A stretch of 64,000 nucleotides of DNA from Aurelia coerulea (Eukaryota > Cnidaria > Scyphozoa > Semaeostomeae > Ulmaridae), in NCBI GenBank assembly GCA_039566865.1, contig CM076945.1, positions 9,471,001 to 9,535,000 of the forward strand, written 5' to 3'. Below are positions 61,701 through 63,688 of this stretch, one piece after another. Within the stretch, counting starts at the first letter, position 1. Each line of letters starts with the position of its first letter. The notes beneath the pieces were generated by a model. That model was not told where the DNA came from. It saw only the letters and a list, made by a program, of their open reading frames with translations, and made no database searches. The translations under genes were made by a program, and so were the position numbers.

Positions 61701-63650
61701 CAACTTCCCCACGATTTCTGCCTTACAGCAATGAATTGCCTGTGCTTTGGCACGTGTTTTTCCCAAATAATATTAGTTACGGGATTCCATTCTCCCAGGA
61801 GGATAACGGAGAAGAACATGCGCTAGATACTTGCAAGTGTCATTGTTGTAACACGACGAAGAAACAACAGCAAATATGTTGTATTTAAAGATTGTATATT
61901 TCCAATATTTGGTCCTGCCATGCATTCTGCCTGCCATGCCATGCATTATTCTTCAGGGCTGAAATTTTGATTGTTGTTTCTCCTGGTTTTTGCAGGTTTT
62001 GAAGGGGACTTTCTGTAGAATATCTCCCATAGCCATGGGAAGTAATGAGTCATTAAAGCCGGGTAATTTCAACATCAAATTGAACGCAGTGGCTATGAAC
62101 CCTGACATTAATCAATATTATTGCTTCGATGTTCAGGGGGCAGTATTTTTTCAAACGCCATGCGTTTTTTTTTTACTCACCCCACCCGTTAAATTCTGGT
62201 ATCTCTGCTTCAGGTAACATCGTTTGATGACAGGTAATTTCGTGTGAATAGAGCATTATTGTAGTTATGAAATATTATATCATCAAACTGAGACATTCTG
62301 CTCTGAAGTTATAGGATGATTTCCTTCGAACCTGTTTCCGTATCGACGAAATTCTTCCTGGCTATTGTACGACCCTCGAACATTTAGTACAGCCACTACA
62401 ATTTGAAACTAAAGATGTATTCTTTTAGACATCTTCTGAAAATTGTAGAGTTGGTAGGAGCTAAAATCCCATTCTTTTGGTGCCATTCTACCGTAAACGG
62501 TAGAGTTGGCAGACTTAAGATCATTTTGGAGGAAAGCCCATTATTTTGGTCATTCTGTTTTCGGTAGACTTCCGAAAGATTTTTTACGTATTCTTTTGGG
62601 TTCTTCTGAAAATGGTAGACGTCCGAGGCATCGGAAACTTTCTGCTCCTGAAGCTGGTAGACTTCCGAGAGACAGCAAAGAGCATTGTTTCGTGAATGAG
62701 GAAGTTTGCAAACATTTGAAAATAGAATGAAATATTGTAAATTCTTTTCTCTTGGGATTTTGCATGACAAAATTTAAGTGCATTGCATTGGCTTCGATTC
62801 TCTTTGGCGAGCACTGCATTCGAACTATCTCTCGTTGAAAATGTTCATTCTTTTGGGATTTTCCTCTGCGAAGTGTGAAGTCTACGAAATGTACGGTTTT
62901 CAGAATGTTCTTTAATTTGGTAACTGTCATTTTTCTCTACAAAGTCTACCATTTTCAGAAGACTTCGCAGACTTCATATGCCCAAAAAAATAGGCCCTCA
63001 GATATGCACCAAAATGAGATCAGACTCCTAGAAGTTCTCAAGAAAAATATTTCTCGCTACTTACTTTATCATCACTATGCTATCATCTACCTGGTCTGTC
63101 CAAAGAAATTTCCACTTTTGACAGGCCACTGAGAATCGTAAATTACACTGATCTTAAGTCGAAGATGTATTCTTTTGCTAAAATCCCAAATTATAATCAG
63201 CACTTTCCCTGATTTTTCAGGCATTTACTTCCTTGTGTAAGCGATTTAATGAAAATTCATGGTGGAAACAGCCTAAATTGATAAGAAAAATAACAAAAGC
63301 ATTTGCATGTACCACTTATGAATCATTTGACTCAGGAACTGGGCCACCGAAAAATCAAGGATTTTTGCCAGTTATTATTTAGGATTTTGACTAATGGTTA
63401 AATCATCCATCGTTAAAACATGGCTTTGTACCCGATTTATCATGGCCTGTTAGACGTGGATAGTCTTTTCATGGCGCACGCGGAATATTCTTTTCAATGT
63501 ACATGTTGTATACCTTCGTTTTGTTTCTAGTGCCTTCACCTCGTTGGGGAAACTCATTTTGCAAAACAAGAGACAACAAAGCGATTGTAATAGGTGGTCA
63601 GGGAATTAAAAATCAGATGTGCAAAGATTCGATGTGGCAGTTTGATTCAG
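22588..63650 (+). CDS. PDZ-PDZ-linker-Kelch protein, 3' partial (at least 14 exons)
   Basis: Exons: 22588-22711, 25597-25691, 26627-26710, 27531-27657, 29002-29077, 30861-30891, 32784-32900, 33653-33776, 36312-36503, 48257-48439, 56323-56516, 57695-57924, 60128-60402, 63531-63650. They join in phase into 657 residues. The ATG has a good context (G at -3, G at +4). Residues 1-41 are a basic tail. 45-135 form PDZ1 (carboxylate loop GLGI). 147-239 form PDZ2 (GLGI). 260-384 are a polar basic linker. 385-449 are a compact unassigned block. 450-617 are an acidic then Lys-rich linker, and 618-657 begin a Kelch repeat (RWGNSF, AIVIGGQG, DSMW). PDZ domains bind C-terminal peptides of membrane proteins and Kelch propellers bind partners such as actin or ubiquitin-ligase parts, so a cytoplasmic scaffold is likely. 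I do not recognise a named orthologue. It has at least 41 kb with transposon-filled introns, and the gene continues beyond the window. Extra symmetric exons cannot be excluded. Confidence 0.88.
23492..23590. mobile_element. 99-bp hairpin MITE (TAGACTTGCCCC), 9-bp duplication
   Basis: TAGACTTGCCCCAAGTCT faces AGACTTGGGGCAAGTCTA, and the arms extend to TTTTGTCAA/TTGACAAAA. GCATGCATA (23483-23491) and GAATGCATA (23591-23599) agree at 8 of 9. Confidence 0.75.
23780..24647. mobile_element. piggyBac-like MITE, 868 bp, TTAA target
   Basis: A 16-bp perfect TIR CCCTATCCAGACTAGG lies between TTAA (23776-23779) and TTAA (24648-24651). Just inside each end is a G-run/C-run hairpin around GCACAAAGTGC (23791-23820 and about 24580-24610). 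TTAA plus a CCC-leading TIR is the piggyBac hallmark. No transposase inside. Confidence 0.88.
24757..24880 (-). mobile_element. tRNA-derived SINE, family B, minus strand
   Basis: The reverse complement reads GGTGTTGTGGTGTAAGCC (A box region), CTCTGACATTGCAGCC, GAACAGTCAG and GTTCGATCCCCCC (B box). The same family is at 11150 and 29396. Confidence 0.75.
25597..25691 (+). CDS. PDZ/Kelch exon 2: PDZ1 first strands and GLGI loop
   Basis: GCATTTCAG acceptor, phase 1 in and phase 0 out. Reads EPIKDFVETTICLKKEK and then TGLGISIIGGCDTHL. The GLGI loop is the peptide-carboxylate binding site of PDZ folds. Confidence 0.93.
25865..26451. mobile_element. Foldback MITE (GCATAGG..CAAATC family), diverged copy
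   Basis: The ends GCATAGGGCTCAA and TTGAGCCCTATG, with AAAAAGGTG and CACCACCTTTTT inside, match the ends of 33020-33541. It carries the small hairpin at 26147-26223 near its centre. Confidence 0.65.
26147..26223. mobile_element. 77-bp hairpin MITE with 9-bp duplication
   Basis: TACCCTGGATACCAGACTCT faces AGAGTCTGGTACCCAGGGTA; the stem runs on to GTTTTTA/TAAAAAC. ACAATATGA (26138-26146) and ACAATATGG (26224-26232) agree at 8 of 9. Confidence 0.75.
26627..26710 (+). CDS. PDZ/Kelch exon 3: PDZ1 middle
   Basis: CTTTTCAG acceptor, phase 0 on both sides. Reads GKVLVSSVTPKGAAGKDGRL and ESGDQILS, the helix and the RLxxGDxIL motif common to PDZ domains. Confidence 0.93.
26930..27330. repeat. CTCTCTGTTAAGCCC repeat tract
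   Basis: Degenerate CTCTxxTAAGCCCC units on the left and CTCTCTGTTAAGCCC units on the right (27240-27320), ending in a C run. Similar GAGAGGGGGCTTGATA units occur at 44515-44645 and 46725-46812 on the other strand. Confidence 0.65.
27531..27657 (+). CDS. PDZ/Kelch exon 4: PDZ1 end
   Basis: ATTTCTAG acceptor, phase 0 in and phase 1 out. Reads VNGNDLREVTHDHSVQILR, with the alpha-B His position (THDHSV) that in class I PDZ domains contacts Ser/Thr of the ligand, then PVRLTVYRENIEKIF. Confidence 0.93.
28035..28125 (+). mobile_element. tRNA-derived SINE head, family C
   Basis: TTGGCCAAATGG in the A-box place and AAGTTCGAGCCC in the B-box place, spaced as in a tRNA, with GGTTAG/CTAACC-type ends. 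It is too diverged to be a functional tRNA gene. Confidence 0.6.
28391..28972. mobile_element. TTAA-flanked MITE, TIR AGGGxxTGTAC
   Basis: AGGGCATGTAC on the left and GTACAGCCCCT on the right lie between TTAA (28387-28390) and TTAA (28973-28976). It is diverged; non-coding. Its right end is 29 bp before exon 5. Confidence 0.55.
29002..29077 (+). CDS. PDZ/Kelch exon 5: PDZ2 start, GLGI loop
   Basis: GCACACAG acceptor, phase 1 in and phase 2 out. Reads DPEQEFQVVVRKGIND and NLGLGIYAR. Confidence 0.92.
29396..29945 (+). mobile_element. tRNA-derived SINE, family B, split by a MITE
   Basis: The head GTGTTCTGGCGCAGTGGTGT, then CTCTGACTTTGCAGAC, then GGGCTCGATACCC (B box), lies at 29400-29480. The tail resumes after the MITE at 29861 with GGTCGCGGCCTCGATTAGG. 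The interior MITE is listed separately. Confidence 0.6.
29496..29860. mobile_element. MITE nested in the SINE, TIR GACCCCAGGGGTGCACTCAG
   Basis: TCATGACCCCAGGGGTGCAC and its complement GTGCCCCCCTGGGGTCATGA, with one base different, form the ends; the palindromic TCATGA may be the target. ATACGCATACGG on the left matches CCGTATGTGCAT on the right. AAAAATATCA-type phrases recur inside. Confidence 0.75.
30021..30314. mobile_element. CATGGGTAG MITE, copy 2, with 7-bp duplication
   Basis: Same termini as 21374-21670. GGCTATC flanks it exactly at 30014-30020 and 30315-30321. A GCGGGGGAAATT...TAGTACTG module is repeated three times inside. Confidence 0.85.
30861..30891 (+). CDS. PDZ/Kelch exon 6: 31-nt micro-exon of PDZ2
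   Basis: CTTTACAG acceptor, donor ATC|GTAAGT, phase 2 in and phase 0 out. Reads KDGKGVFVTYI, exactly the strand expected between the GLGI loop and the next strand of a PDZ domain. An inverted-repeat element starts only 9 bp after it. Confidence 0.87.
30901..31310. mobile_element. Foldback element with three TTGATAACGGGCT modules
   Basis: The outer inverted repeat is ATGATAAACAAGTAAATAA against TTATTTACTTGCTTATCAT. Inside, the phrase GATAACGGGCTATGCTCGAA followed by ACGTCGTGCTTATTTCAATT occurs complemented at 30950-31000 and forward twice. The CGAAACGTCG wording resembles the 3' ends of Penelope-like elements, so it may be a relic of one. Confidence 0.6.
32089..32484 (-). mobile_element. Modular TAGCCAAGGGTATAC repeat, copy 2, inverted
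   Basis: Inverted relative to 9777-10146 with the same module order, bounded by a G run after GTGATCAC and a C run before CACCGTGATA. It produces a 166-codon repeat-like open frame on the minus strand that I do not accept as a gene. Confidence 0.7.
32784..32900 (+). CDS. PDZ/Kelch exon 7: PDZ2 middle
   Basis: CTTTTCAG acceptor, phase 0 on both sides. Reads TQGSLVEACGLIEQGDRILQ and then CNGKDLRKANQQDAVSFFK, with the IEQGDRIL PDZ motif. THxxxV is replaced by NQQDAV, so a class I ligand is less likely for this domain. Confidence 0.93.
33020..33541. mobile_element. Foldback MITE (GCATAGGTTCCAAATC family) with 15-bp flanking repeat
   Basis: GCATAGGTTCCAAATCTT faces AAGATTTGGAACCTGTGC, and the inner arms also fold (CCGTTGGACTTTTC, GAAAAGTCCAACGG). 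TTTACGGATCTCATA (33005-33019) and TTTACGGATCACATA (33542-33556) flank it with one mismatch. Confidence 0.8.
33653..33776 (+). CDS. PDZ/Kelch exon 8: PDZ2 end and linker
   Basis: GTCAACAG acceptor, phase 0 in and phase 1 out. Reads NLFGEVRLLIGRSKKLEE (last PDZ strand), then TIEALIQNMNEEIVIPPRGE, a short charged linker. Confidence 0.92.
34141..35610. mobile_element. TA-flanked element, TIR GAGCCCCATCGCCCTTTTCC
   Basis: GAGCCCCATCGCCCTTTTCC and its complement, plus GATCACT/AGTGATC, lie between TA dinucleotides. A third copy of the terminal phrase is at 34343-34370. 1470 bp, no transposase seen, and it carries the nested 34978-35388 element. Confidence 0.75.
34978..35388. mobile_element. TAGCCTGCG-family MITE, 411 bp, perfect 9-bp duplication
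   Basis: TAGCCTGCGTGCAGAC faces GTCTGTACGCAGGCTA, and inner arms AGTCTGCGCAACGCCGCTCA and TGAGCGGTGTTGCGCAGACT also pair. ACAATTCCA flanks it exactly at 34969-34977 and 35389-35397. Nested in 34141-35610. Confidence 0.85.
35638..36271 (+). repeat. Second copy of the 12037-12422 repeat, interrupted
   Basis: Same order as the first copy from TTACCTGACTGACG to the CAAAACTGGTTGGCATGCGC end. Split after CCTTGCATA by a MITE, resuming with TAATACCATACAAGGACGCG. Its right end lies about 40 bp before exon 9. Confidence 0.8.
35736..35994. mobile_element. 259-bp CACTC-family MITE, insertion proven by an empty paralogous site
   Basis: The ends CACTCTTTTCTTTTTATAAG and TTATTAAAAAATAAAGAGTG lie between TA (35734-35735) and TA (35995-35996). 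The sister repeat at 12110-12150 reads straight through a single TA at this position. Same TIR style as 43276-43664. Confidence 0.9.
36312..36503 (+). CDS. PDZ/Kelch exon 9: basic, Asn-rich linker
   Basis: ATCATTTAG acceptor, phase 1 in and out. Reads ERKIRSRSDVTSVKTAGNNN and then KRRTITMNEKGEPGTG and INDHNNINFGFRE. No known domain; RSRSD and KRRT offer basophilic phosphorylation-like sites. Confidence 0.88.
36575..37680. mobile_element. GCATAGG-family foldback MITE, copy split by a nested element
   Basis: TTTCAAATCTT...GTATAAAAAGATGGGTGTAAA, then TCTAACATTGGACTTTTCAG, matches 33030-33150. It resumes at 37367 with GTCATTTGAGGATGTGATGTCG. Interrupted by 36742-37357. Confidence 0.7.
36742..37357. 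mobile_element. Long-arm foldback element, 616 bp, perfect 9-bp duplication
   Basis: Arms of about 220 bp (AACAAGGACAGATAATGTTG ... and the complement ending TTATATGTCCTTGTT). ATTCTGTAC flanks it exactly at 36733-36741 and 37358-37366. Long TIRs with a 9-bp target are typical of Mutator-like elements; this class call is inference. Confidence 0.85.
38209..40167 (-). CDS. Nested gene exon 5: coiled coil, SUMO-interaction-like motifs, 55-residue repeats, stop
   Basis: TTCATCTACAG acceptor adds AAACAA (Lys-Gln) before the Met at 40161, so that Met is internal. 652 residues, then TAA. Rich in Ser, Asn and Lys in the middle, with a last segment HSHPEFPGPIQNHETPVVFD and HLKRMVNDAL. Confidence 0.88.
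   Translation of the reverse strand, partial: KQMSFVYEQQTIIKLYKQARESSRKREKSLRQIQRKLNAELITCSSKTDNDSRQCIKTNRSLFELDTLKCEKSVSAAEKVVAVASCSTRTANGQITKRCNGDHVIRSKHPSNNNSKIPKLCKPKNNTTVKQRSVNKSAKFFSSFPIAKQGSHKAGKCFSAPKKDSEQNLQLQPRAANREQFSKRCNESVNRKHPSKCIIEIPMQYKPGKRHKTAPKSVSMGCNTDVIKLDTSNNNATVELNNGKNKSIVTRDKSKSDVIIIEDNDSNMTIVKREKSKNHVIIIEDNDSNKTVVRENTVNNNVIVKGDNSFNKNDRCKQSLFSATDHCYTKCLKLDTVAPKICDNAKTSTEIGKVNDTGTLNSQVELRREGNKLINCLLQQVSETSLKRKRDDDSTEYAPCHLQYPSYDFEAQPKKVRLDHVTICDQQNVGCLLQQVSETSLKRKRDDDSTEYAPCHLQYPSYDFEAQPKKIRLDHATICDQQKVGCLLQQVSETSLKRKRDDDSTEYAPCHLQYPSYNFEAQPTTFRLDHVTNFDQQKVGCLLQQVSETSLKRKRDDDSTEYAPCHLQYPSYDFETQPTTFRLDHVIICDQQKVGCHPQILSNGWVDCKYKQQITHSHPEFPGPIQNHETPVVFDVISHLKRMVNDALSSSN
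38209..45192 (-). CDS. Nested antisense gene: repeat-bearing, probably nuclear protein of unknown family (five exons, complete)
   Basis: Exons from 5' to 3': 45192-45154, 44235-44151, 42599-42487, 41014-40913, 40167-38209. All have GT-AG junctions and matching phases, and they join to 765 residues. Residues 1-113 (MANIVWNYSFDDE, ATDHIWFRAKNES and on) are a compact helical-looking region. About 114-150 is basic and coiled-coil-like (QARESSRKREKSLRQIQRKL). A polar middle holds two VIIIEDND segments, the hydrophobic-acidic pattern of SUMO-interaction motifs. Four 55-residue repeats with LKRKRDDD and QPKKxRLDH clusters suggest nuclear import. The start has A at -3 and G at +4 and no upstream ATG in the inferred leader. 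It lies wholly inside intron 9 of the PDZ/Kelch gene, on the other strand. ATTAAA at about 37840 could serve for polyadenylation. I do not recognise the family, and nuclear location and SUMO binding are inference. Confidence 0.85.
38381..39040 (-). repeat. Coding minisatellite: four 165-bp units
   Basis: Unit starts, marked by the CAACCAACxTTTTG phrase, are at 38381, 38546, 38711 and 38876, exactly 165 bp (55 codons) apart. Units are nearly identical at the DNA level, so the array is young or homogenised. Each unit carries one CLLQQVSETSLKRKR block and one YPSYDFEAQP block; two of the four have QPTTFRLDH in place of QPKKxRLDH. Confidence 0.95.
40913..41014 (-). CDS. Nested gene exon 4
   Basis: TTTCATAG acceptor and ATG|GTACGT donor, phase 0 on both sides. 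Reads VASRPVALDVLLQGEAIKEM and then MNVWDEFFFACAQM, likely helical. Confidence 0.82.
41015..42486. other. Intron 3 of the nested gene
   Basis: AT-rich with no coding I can support. 41873-41985 carries a decayed AGACTTGCCCAAGTCTCG / GGCTTGGGACAA inverted pair, a possible old member of the TGGACTTGCC hairpin family. Confidence 0.5.
42487..42599 (-). CDS. Nested gene exon 3
   Basis: TTTTAACAG acceptor, phase 1 in and phase 0 out, donor CAG|GTGAGC. Reads DHLFSRITYLTDIKDERNG and then ILNSLMRDAYRKSCFYQ. Confidence 0.82.
42953..43677. mobile_element. Modular element with TTGCCCxGGTTATGG units, hosting a MITE
   Basis: GGCTTGGTATAC on the left faces GTATACCAAGCC on the right. Units such as TTTTGCCCGGGTTATGG and GTTGCCCTGGTTAAGGGGTC recur about five times from 43008 to 43250. 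The CACTC-family MITE 43276-43664 occupies its right part. Non-coding. Confidence 0.55.
43276..43664. mobile_element. 389-bp CACTC-family MITE, complete copy
   Basis: CACTCATTTTTTTTTATAAG faces CTTATAAAAAAAATGAGTG, with TA at 43274-43275 and 43665-43666. Its interior matches 1-349. Confidence 0.85.
44151..44235 (-). CDS. Nested gene exon 2
   Basis: TTTCTTACAG acceptor, phase 0 in and phase 1 out, donor ATAG|GTAAGT (strong). Reads LATDHIWFRAKNESDSLLPM and HDKISKQI. Confidence 0.83.
44515..44645. repeat. GAGAGGGGGCTTGATA units
   Basis: Several copies of GAGAGGGxxCTTGATA-like units. Similar units are at 46725-46812 and, complemented, at 26930-27330. Non-coding. Confidence 0.6.
45154..45192 (-). 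CDS. Nested gene exon 1 with start codon
   Basis: Thirteen codons MANIVWNYSFDDE, then GAG|GTACGT. Context GAAAGATGG is favourable. Short, but in phase with exon 2 and preceded by a TATA box at a suitable distance. Confidence 0.75.
45368..45375 (-). promoter_or_regulatory. TATA box of the nested gene
   Basis: TATAAAAG on the minus strand, about 175 nt upstream of the ATG, which would leave a leader of about 145 nt free of upstream ATG codons. A CACGTCA phrase lies about 30 bp further upstream. Confidence 0.5.
46019..46619. mobile_element. 601-bp TA-flanked mariner-like hairpin, TIR CCGGTGTCCCAAAA
   Basis: CCGGTGTCCCAAAAAAGTAT faces ATACATTTTGGGACACCCGG, and most of the interior folds. Flanked by TA on both sides. 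Short mirrored open frames across it are palindrome artefacts. Confidence 0.85.
46620..47909. other. Intron 9 right part, no gene seen
   Basis: Contains GAGAGG/GGCTTGAT units at 46725-46812 and a (TTTG)n microsatellite at 47179-47207. Otherwise unassigned AT-rich sequence. Confidence 0.55.
47910..48242 (+). mobile_element. LINE 3' end abutting exon 10
   Basis: Matches the reverse complement of 4388-4725 through TTAGTTGTATTTTAGTTTAT, CATGTGATGGCCCTGGGGTA and TAGCTCGTTTGTAATCTTAG, ending in an A-rich tail. Exon 10 starts about 15 bp later. Confidence 0.8.
48257..48439 (+). CDS. PDZ/Kelch exon 10: polar linker
   Basis: TTTCCTCAG acceptor, phase 1 in and out. Reads DSPQIITIANNPDGQWNDTS, then LKSTLKKLGKKGAKRVDHVS and QQPRNSALMYG. 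The basic LKKLGKKGAKR could bind acidic partners; no domain recognised. Confidence 0.87.
48507..48548 (+). mobile_element. SINE family B head fragment
   Basis: TATGGCGCAGAGGTGTAGTC resembles the head at 29410. It is cut off by the LINE that begins at about 48552. Confidence 0.4.
48552..49600 (+). mobile_element. LINE reverse-transcriptase fragment (CR1/jockey-like), frameshifted
   Basis: Reads GKALDWFSSYLSNRFQRVQ, then GVPQGSCLGPILF, then YADDHQIYLSF (catalytic), then SVKNLGVLIDSNL and HALITSKLDYCNSLLFGLP. The C-terminal TFKALNNMAPAYLKD and PRLWNKLPVEIR follow. Frame changes near 48850 and 49195-49270 disable it. The reverse-transcriptase order is otherwise intact from motif 4 on. Confidence 0.9.
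49900..50184 (-). mobile_element. LINE ORF2 C-terminal fragment
   Basis: The minus strand reads LPTIKTVGFGLESLSFRGSF then LWNTLDDSIKQEPTLSRFKK and ends CKICR, the same tail as 59761-60042. 5'-truncated. Confidence 0.75.
50545..50880 (+). repeat. ACGAGTTACGAGTT minisatellite, left arm
   Basis: Irregular units of ACGAGTTACGAGTTGC and TTTTATTxTACGAGTTAC. The complementary TAACTCGTAACTC array is at 51665-51838, so the two flank the LINE piece between them as a large inverted repeat. Confidence 0.8.
51000..51655 (+). mobile_element. LINE 3' end enclosed by the GAGTTAC arrays
   Basis: The decayed frame reads [11 protein letters not shown] with phrases close to the 4859-5173 C-terminus, followed by a 3' UTR (CCCATGGGGTGGTAATTGTC, TTTTGCTCCTTATGGTATCG) related to that at 48110-48180. 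Confidence 0.75.
51665..51838 (-). repeat. TAACTCGTAACTC minisatellite, right arm
   Basis: Units TAACTCGTAACTCATGATAT and AGAAGTAACTCGTGAAATA repeat four to five times, complementary to 50545-50880. Confidence 0.8.
52283..52601. mobile_element. GC-rich MITE with CCCCCGGGCATTTG modules
   Basis: ATGTCTCGTTCAATTCCTAC plus CCTGACCA faces TGGTCAGG plus GTAGGAATTGAACGAGACAT. CTA occurs directly outside both ends. Between them are about six CCCGGGCATxTG modules joined by CAACAATTTTTCCCCGGC spacers, alternating with a spacer of about 80 bp. Overlapping open frames through it are repeat artefacts. Confidence 0.8.
53391..54425. mobile_element. TA-flanked element, TIR GAGTACTGTCG..GCCCTGAATGGG
   Basis: GAGTACTGTCG, then CTGTCGCCCTGAATGGGTCT, faces AGACCCATTCAGGGCGACAG plus TACTC, with TA outside both ends. 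The phrase CGCCCTGAATGGGTCTAA recurs at 53620. 1035 bp, no transposase. Confidence 0.8.
54426..55127. other. Intron 10 segment, no gene seen
   Basis: A 17-base G run at 54659-54675 and a 9-base G run at 54511 are the only notable items; the rest is unassigned. Confidence 0.5.
55136..56233. mobile_element. hAT-like non-autonomous element, 8-bp duplication
   Basis: The 13-bp TIR CAGGCCTTTTCGT and its complement lie between exact CTTGCATG copies (55128-55135 and 56234-56241). Subterminal GGGCGATCGCCC palindromes occur near both ends. An 8-bp target and CAG-leading TIR are hAT hallmarks. No hAT transposase recognised in the 1098 bp. Confidence 0.85.
56323..56516 (+). CDS. PDZ/Kelch exon 11: unassigned compact block
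   Basis: CTCTCCCAG acceptor, phase 1 in and phase 0 out. Reads EVVVVFCLQWPERLTHRMGI, then QLFLDSNSNSICKDLGFLSE and ALCFKGDWGKEEK. Hydrophobic strand then helix pattern suggests a folded domain I cannot name. Confidence 0.87.
57060..57615 (+). mobile_element. 5'-truncated Penelope-like element with GIY-YIG C-terminus, 15-bp duplication
   Basis: TATGCAATGCAAATA flanks it exactly at 57045-57059 and 57616-57630. The insert encodes the end of the endonuclease domain: EKHFKEQNHVFERD, then IIEKIEKEN, then ETHEDSWIKRLQTLSPKGLN, matching the HF..H, IE, E..WI..L.T..P.GLN order of Penelope GIY-YIG domains. A non-coding tail with a hammerhead-like motif follows. The initial codons of the open frame (before 57060) are host sequence. 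Confidence 0.85.
57512..57567 (+). ncRNA. Hammerhead-ribozyme-like motif in the Penelope-like element
   Basis: CTGACGA (57521-57527) fits the CUGANGA core. GAAA (57541-57544) fits the second core. GAC/GTC forms stem II, a two-base-pair stem III (AC..GT) precedes GTC as cleavage triplet (57548-57550), and TTCATTCT/AGAATGAA (57512-57519, 57560-57567) can close stem I. One extra T at 57528 before stem II and weak pairing next to the core make this copy possibly inactive. Hammerheads are known in Penelope-like elements. Confidence 0.55.
57695..57924 (+). CDS. PDZ/Kelch exon 12: acidic, Ser-rich linker
   Basis: TTTTTTTGCAG acceptor, phase 0 in and phase 2 out. Reads GRLIKLLIAPESSLCDEPDS, then DGSDAEFPDFENRLTTAPKD. 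The last codons are KQTPKNR. DEPDSQDSG is casein-kinase-2-like; probably disordered. Confidence 0.87.
57951..59137. mobile_element. Diverged copy of the 17606-18208 palindromic MITE, with nested hairpin
   Basis: Left CTACAATAAATCGTACACTG, TTGATCAAATTTT and right GTGGCCTGCC, TTTGGTGCACCC follow the order of the 17606 element. It starts 27 bp after exon 12. The excess length is largely the nested element 58470-58742 and its surroundings. Confidence 0.75.
58470..58742. mobile_element. TAGCC-family hairpin MITE, 273 bp, 9-bp duplication, nested
   Basis: TAGCCTACGCGTAGACCC faces GGGTCTACGCGTAGGCTA, and the arms continue for about 65 bp (GGAGGAAAGGGTCTACGAAA and its complement). AGAGTTTGA (58461-58469) and GGAGTTTGA (58743-58751) agree at 8 of 9. 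Confidence 0.85.
59580..60048 (-). mobile_element. LINE ORF2 C-terminal fragment and 3' UTR
   Basis: The minus strand reads RTKDLLQIPATKSIMFGIDS, then KFGVSLLWNSMPGLIKRASS and ends WSGDKCNCKICR, the WxGxxCxCxxC tail seen in cnidarian LINEs. Its 5' break is about 80 bp before exon 13. Confidence 0.8.
60128..60402 (+). CDS. PDZ/Kelch exon 13: acidic then Lys-rich linker
   Basis: ATGCTCAG acceptor, phase 2 in and phase 1 out at AAAAG|GTTTGT. Reads RGISVKRKSTFEFEDDDEEE, then HLKTEKEIESSEKQNK and QDFFKPRTKTSKNKK, ending SPATTGFQELK. Probably disordered. Its 3' end and donor are amplified downstream. Confidence 0.88.
60349..61440 (+). repeat. 151-bp tandem array derived from the exon 13 3' end plus donor
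   Basis: Copies of the AAAAGGTTTGTTTCTTG donor region have their GT at 60403 (the real one), 60553, 60633, 60784, 60935, 61086, 61237 and 61388. Spacing is 150, 80 (a shortened unit), then 151 five times. Each unit contains about 55 nt of exon 13 coding sequence (NHLVAKSPATTG) with an intact 5' splice site and about 95 nt of intron. Confidence 0.95.
61441..62400. other. Intron 13 middle part, no gene seen
   Basis: Two decayed partial units of the array (GGCGTTTGAAATGCTACCATC at 61452 and 61549, less one base) run into unassigned sequence. A GTTTTTGCAG acceptor-like site near 61995 leads into a stop in the required phase and is not taken as an exon. Confidence 0.55.
62405..62990. repeat. Foldback of GGTAGACTTCCGA / GAAGACTTCGCAGACTT units
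   Basis: ATTCTTTTGG plus TTCTGAAAATGGTAGAC units repeat at 62410-62670 and are complemented at 62930-62970 (GTCTACCATTTTCAGAAGAC). The overlapping open frames on both strands are repeat artefacts. Confidence 0.6.
63091..63484. mobile_element. Third, decayed copy of the 17606-type MITE
   Basis: TCCACTTTTGACAGGCCACT on the left and CATGGCCTGTTAGACGTGGA, TTTTCATGGCGCACGCGG on the right follow the 17606 element's ends. Short interior. Confidence 0.6.
63531..63650 (+). CDS. PDZ/Kelch exon 14: first Kelch repeat
   Basis: TTTGTTTCTAG acceptor, phase 1 in and out. Reads VPSPRWGNSFCKTRDNKAIV, then IGGQGIKNQMCKDSMWQFDS. RWGxSF, the GG pair and the spaced DSMW are the marks of a Kelch blade. More blades must lie beyond the window. 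Confidence 0.88.
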
Positions 63651-63688
63651 GTTTGTATTCATTTATTGCTGTGAGCTAGGTGTCACAA

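Noticed and set aside
61984..62217. Extra exon of the PDZ/Kelch gene after a TTTTTGCAG site
   Set aside because: In the required phase it meets TAG after seven codons, and exon 13 joins exon 14 in phase without it.
62396..62930. Overlapping open frames on both strands
   Set aside because: They lie in the GGTAGACTTCCGA foldback and mirror each other.
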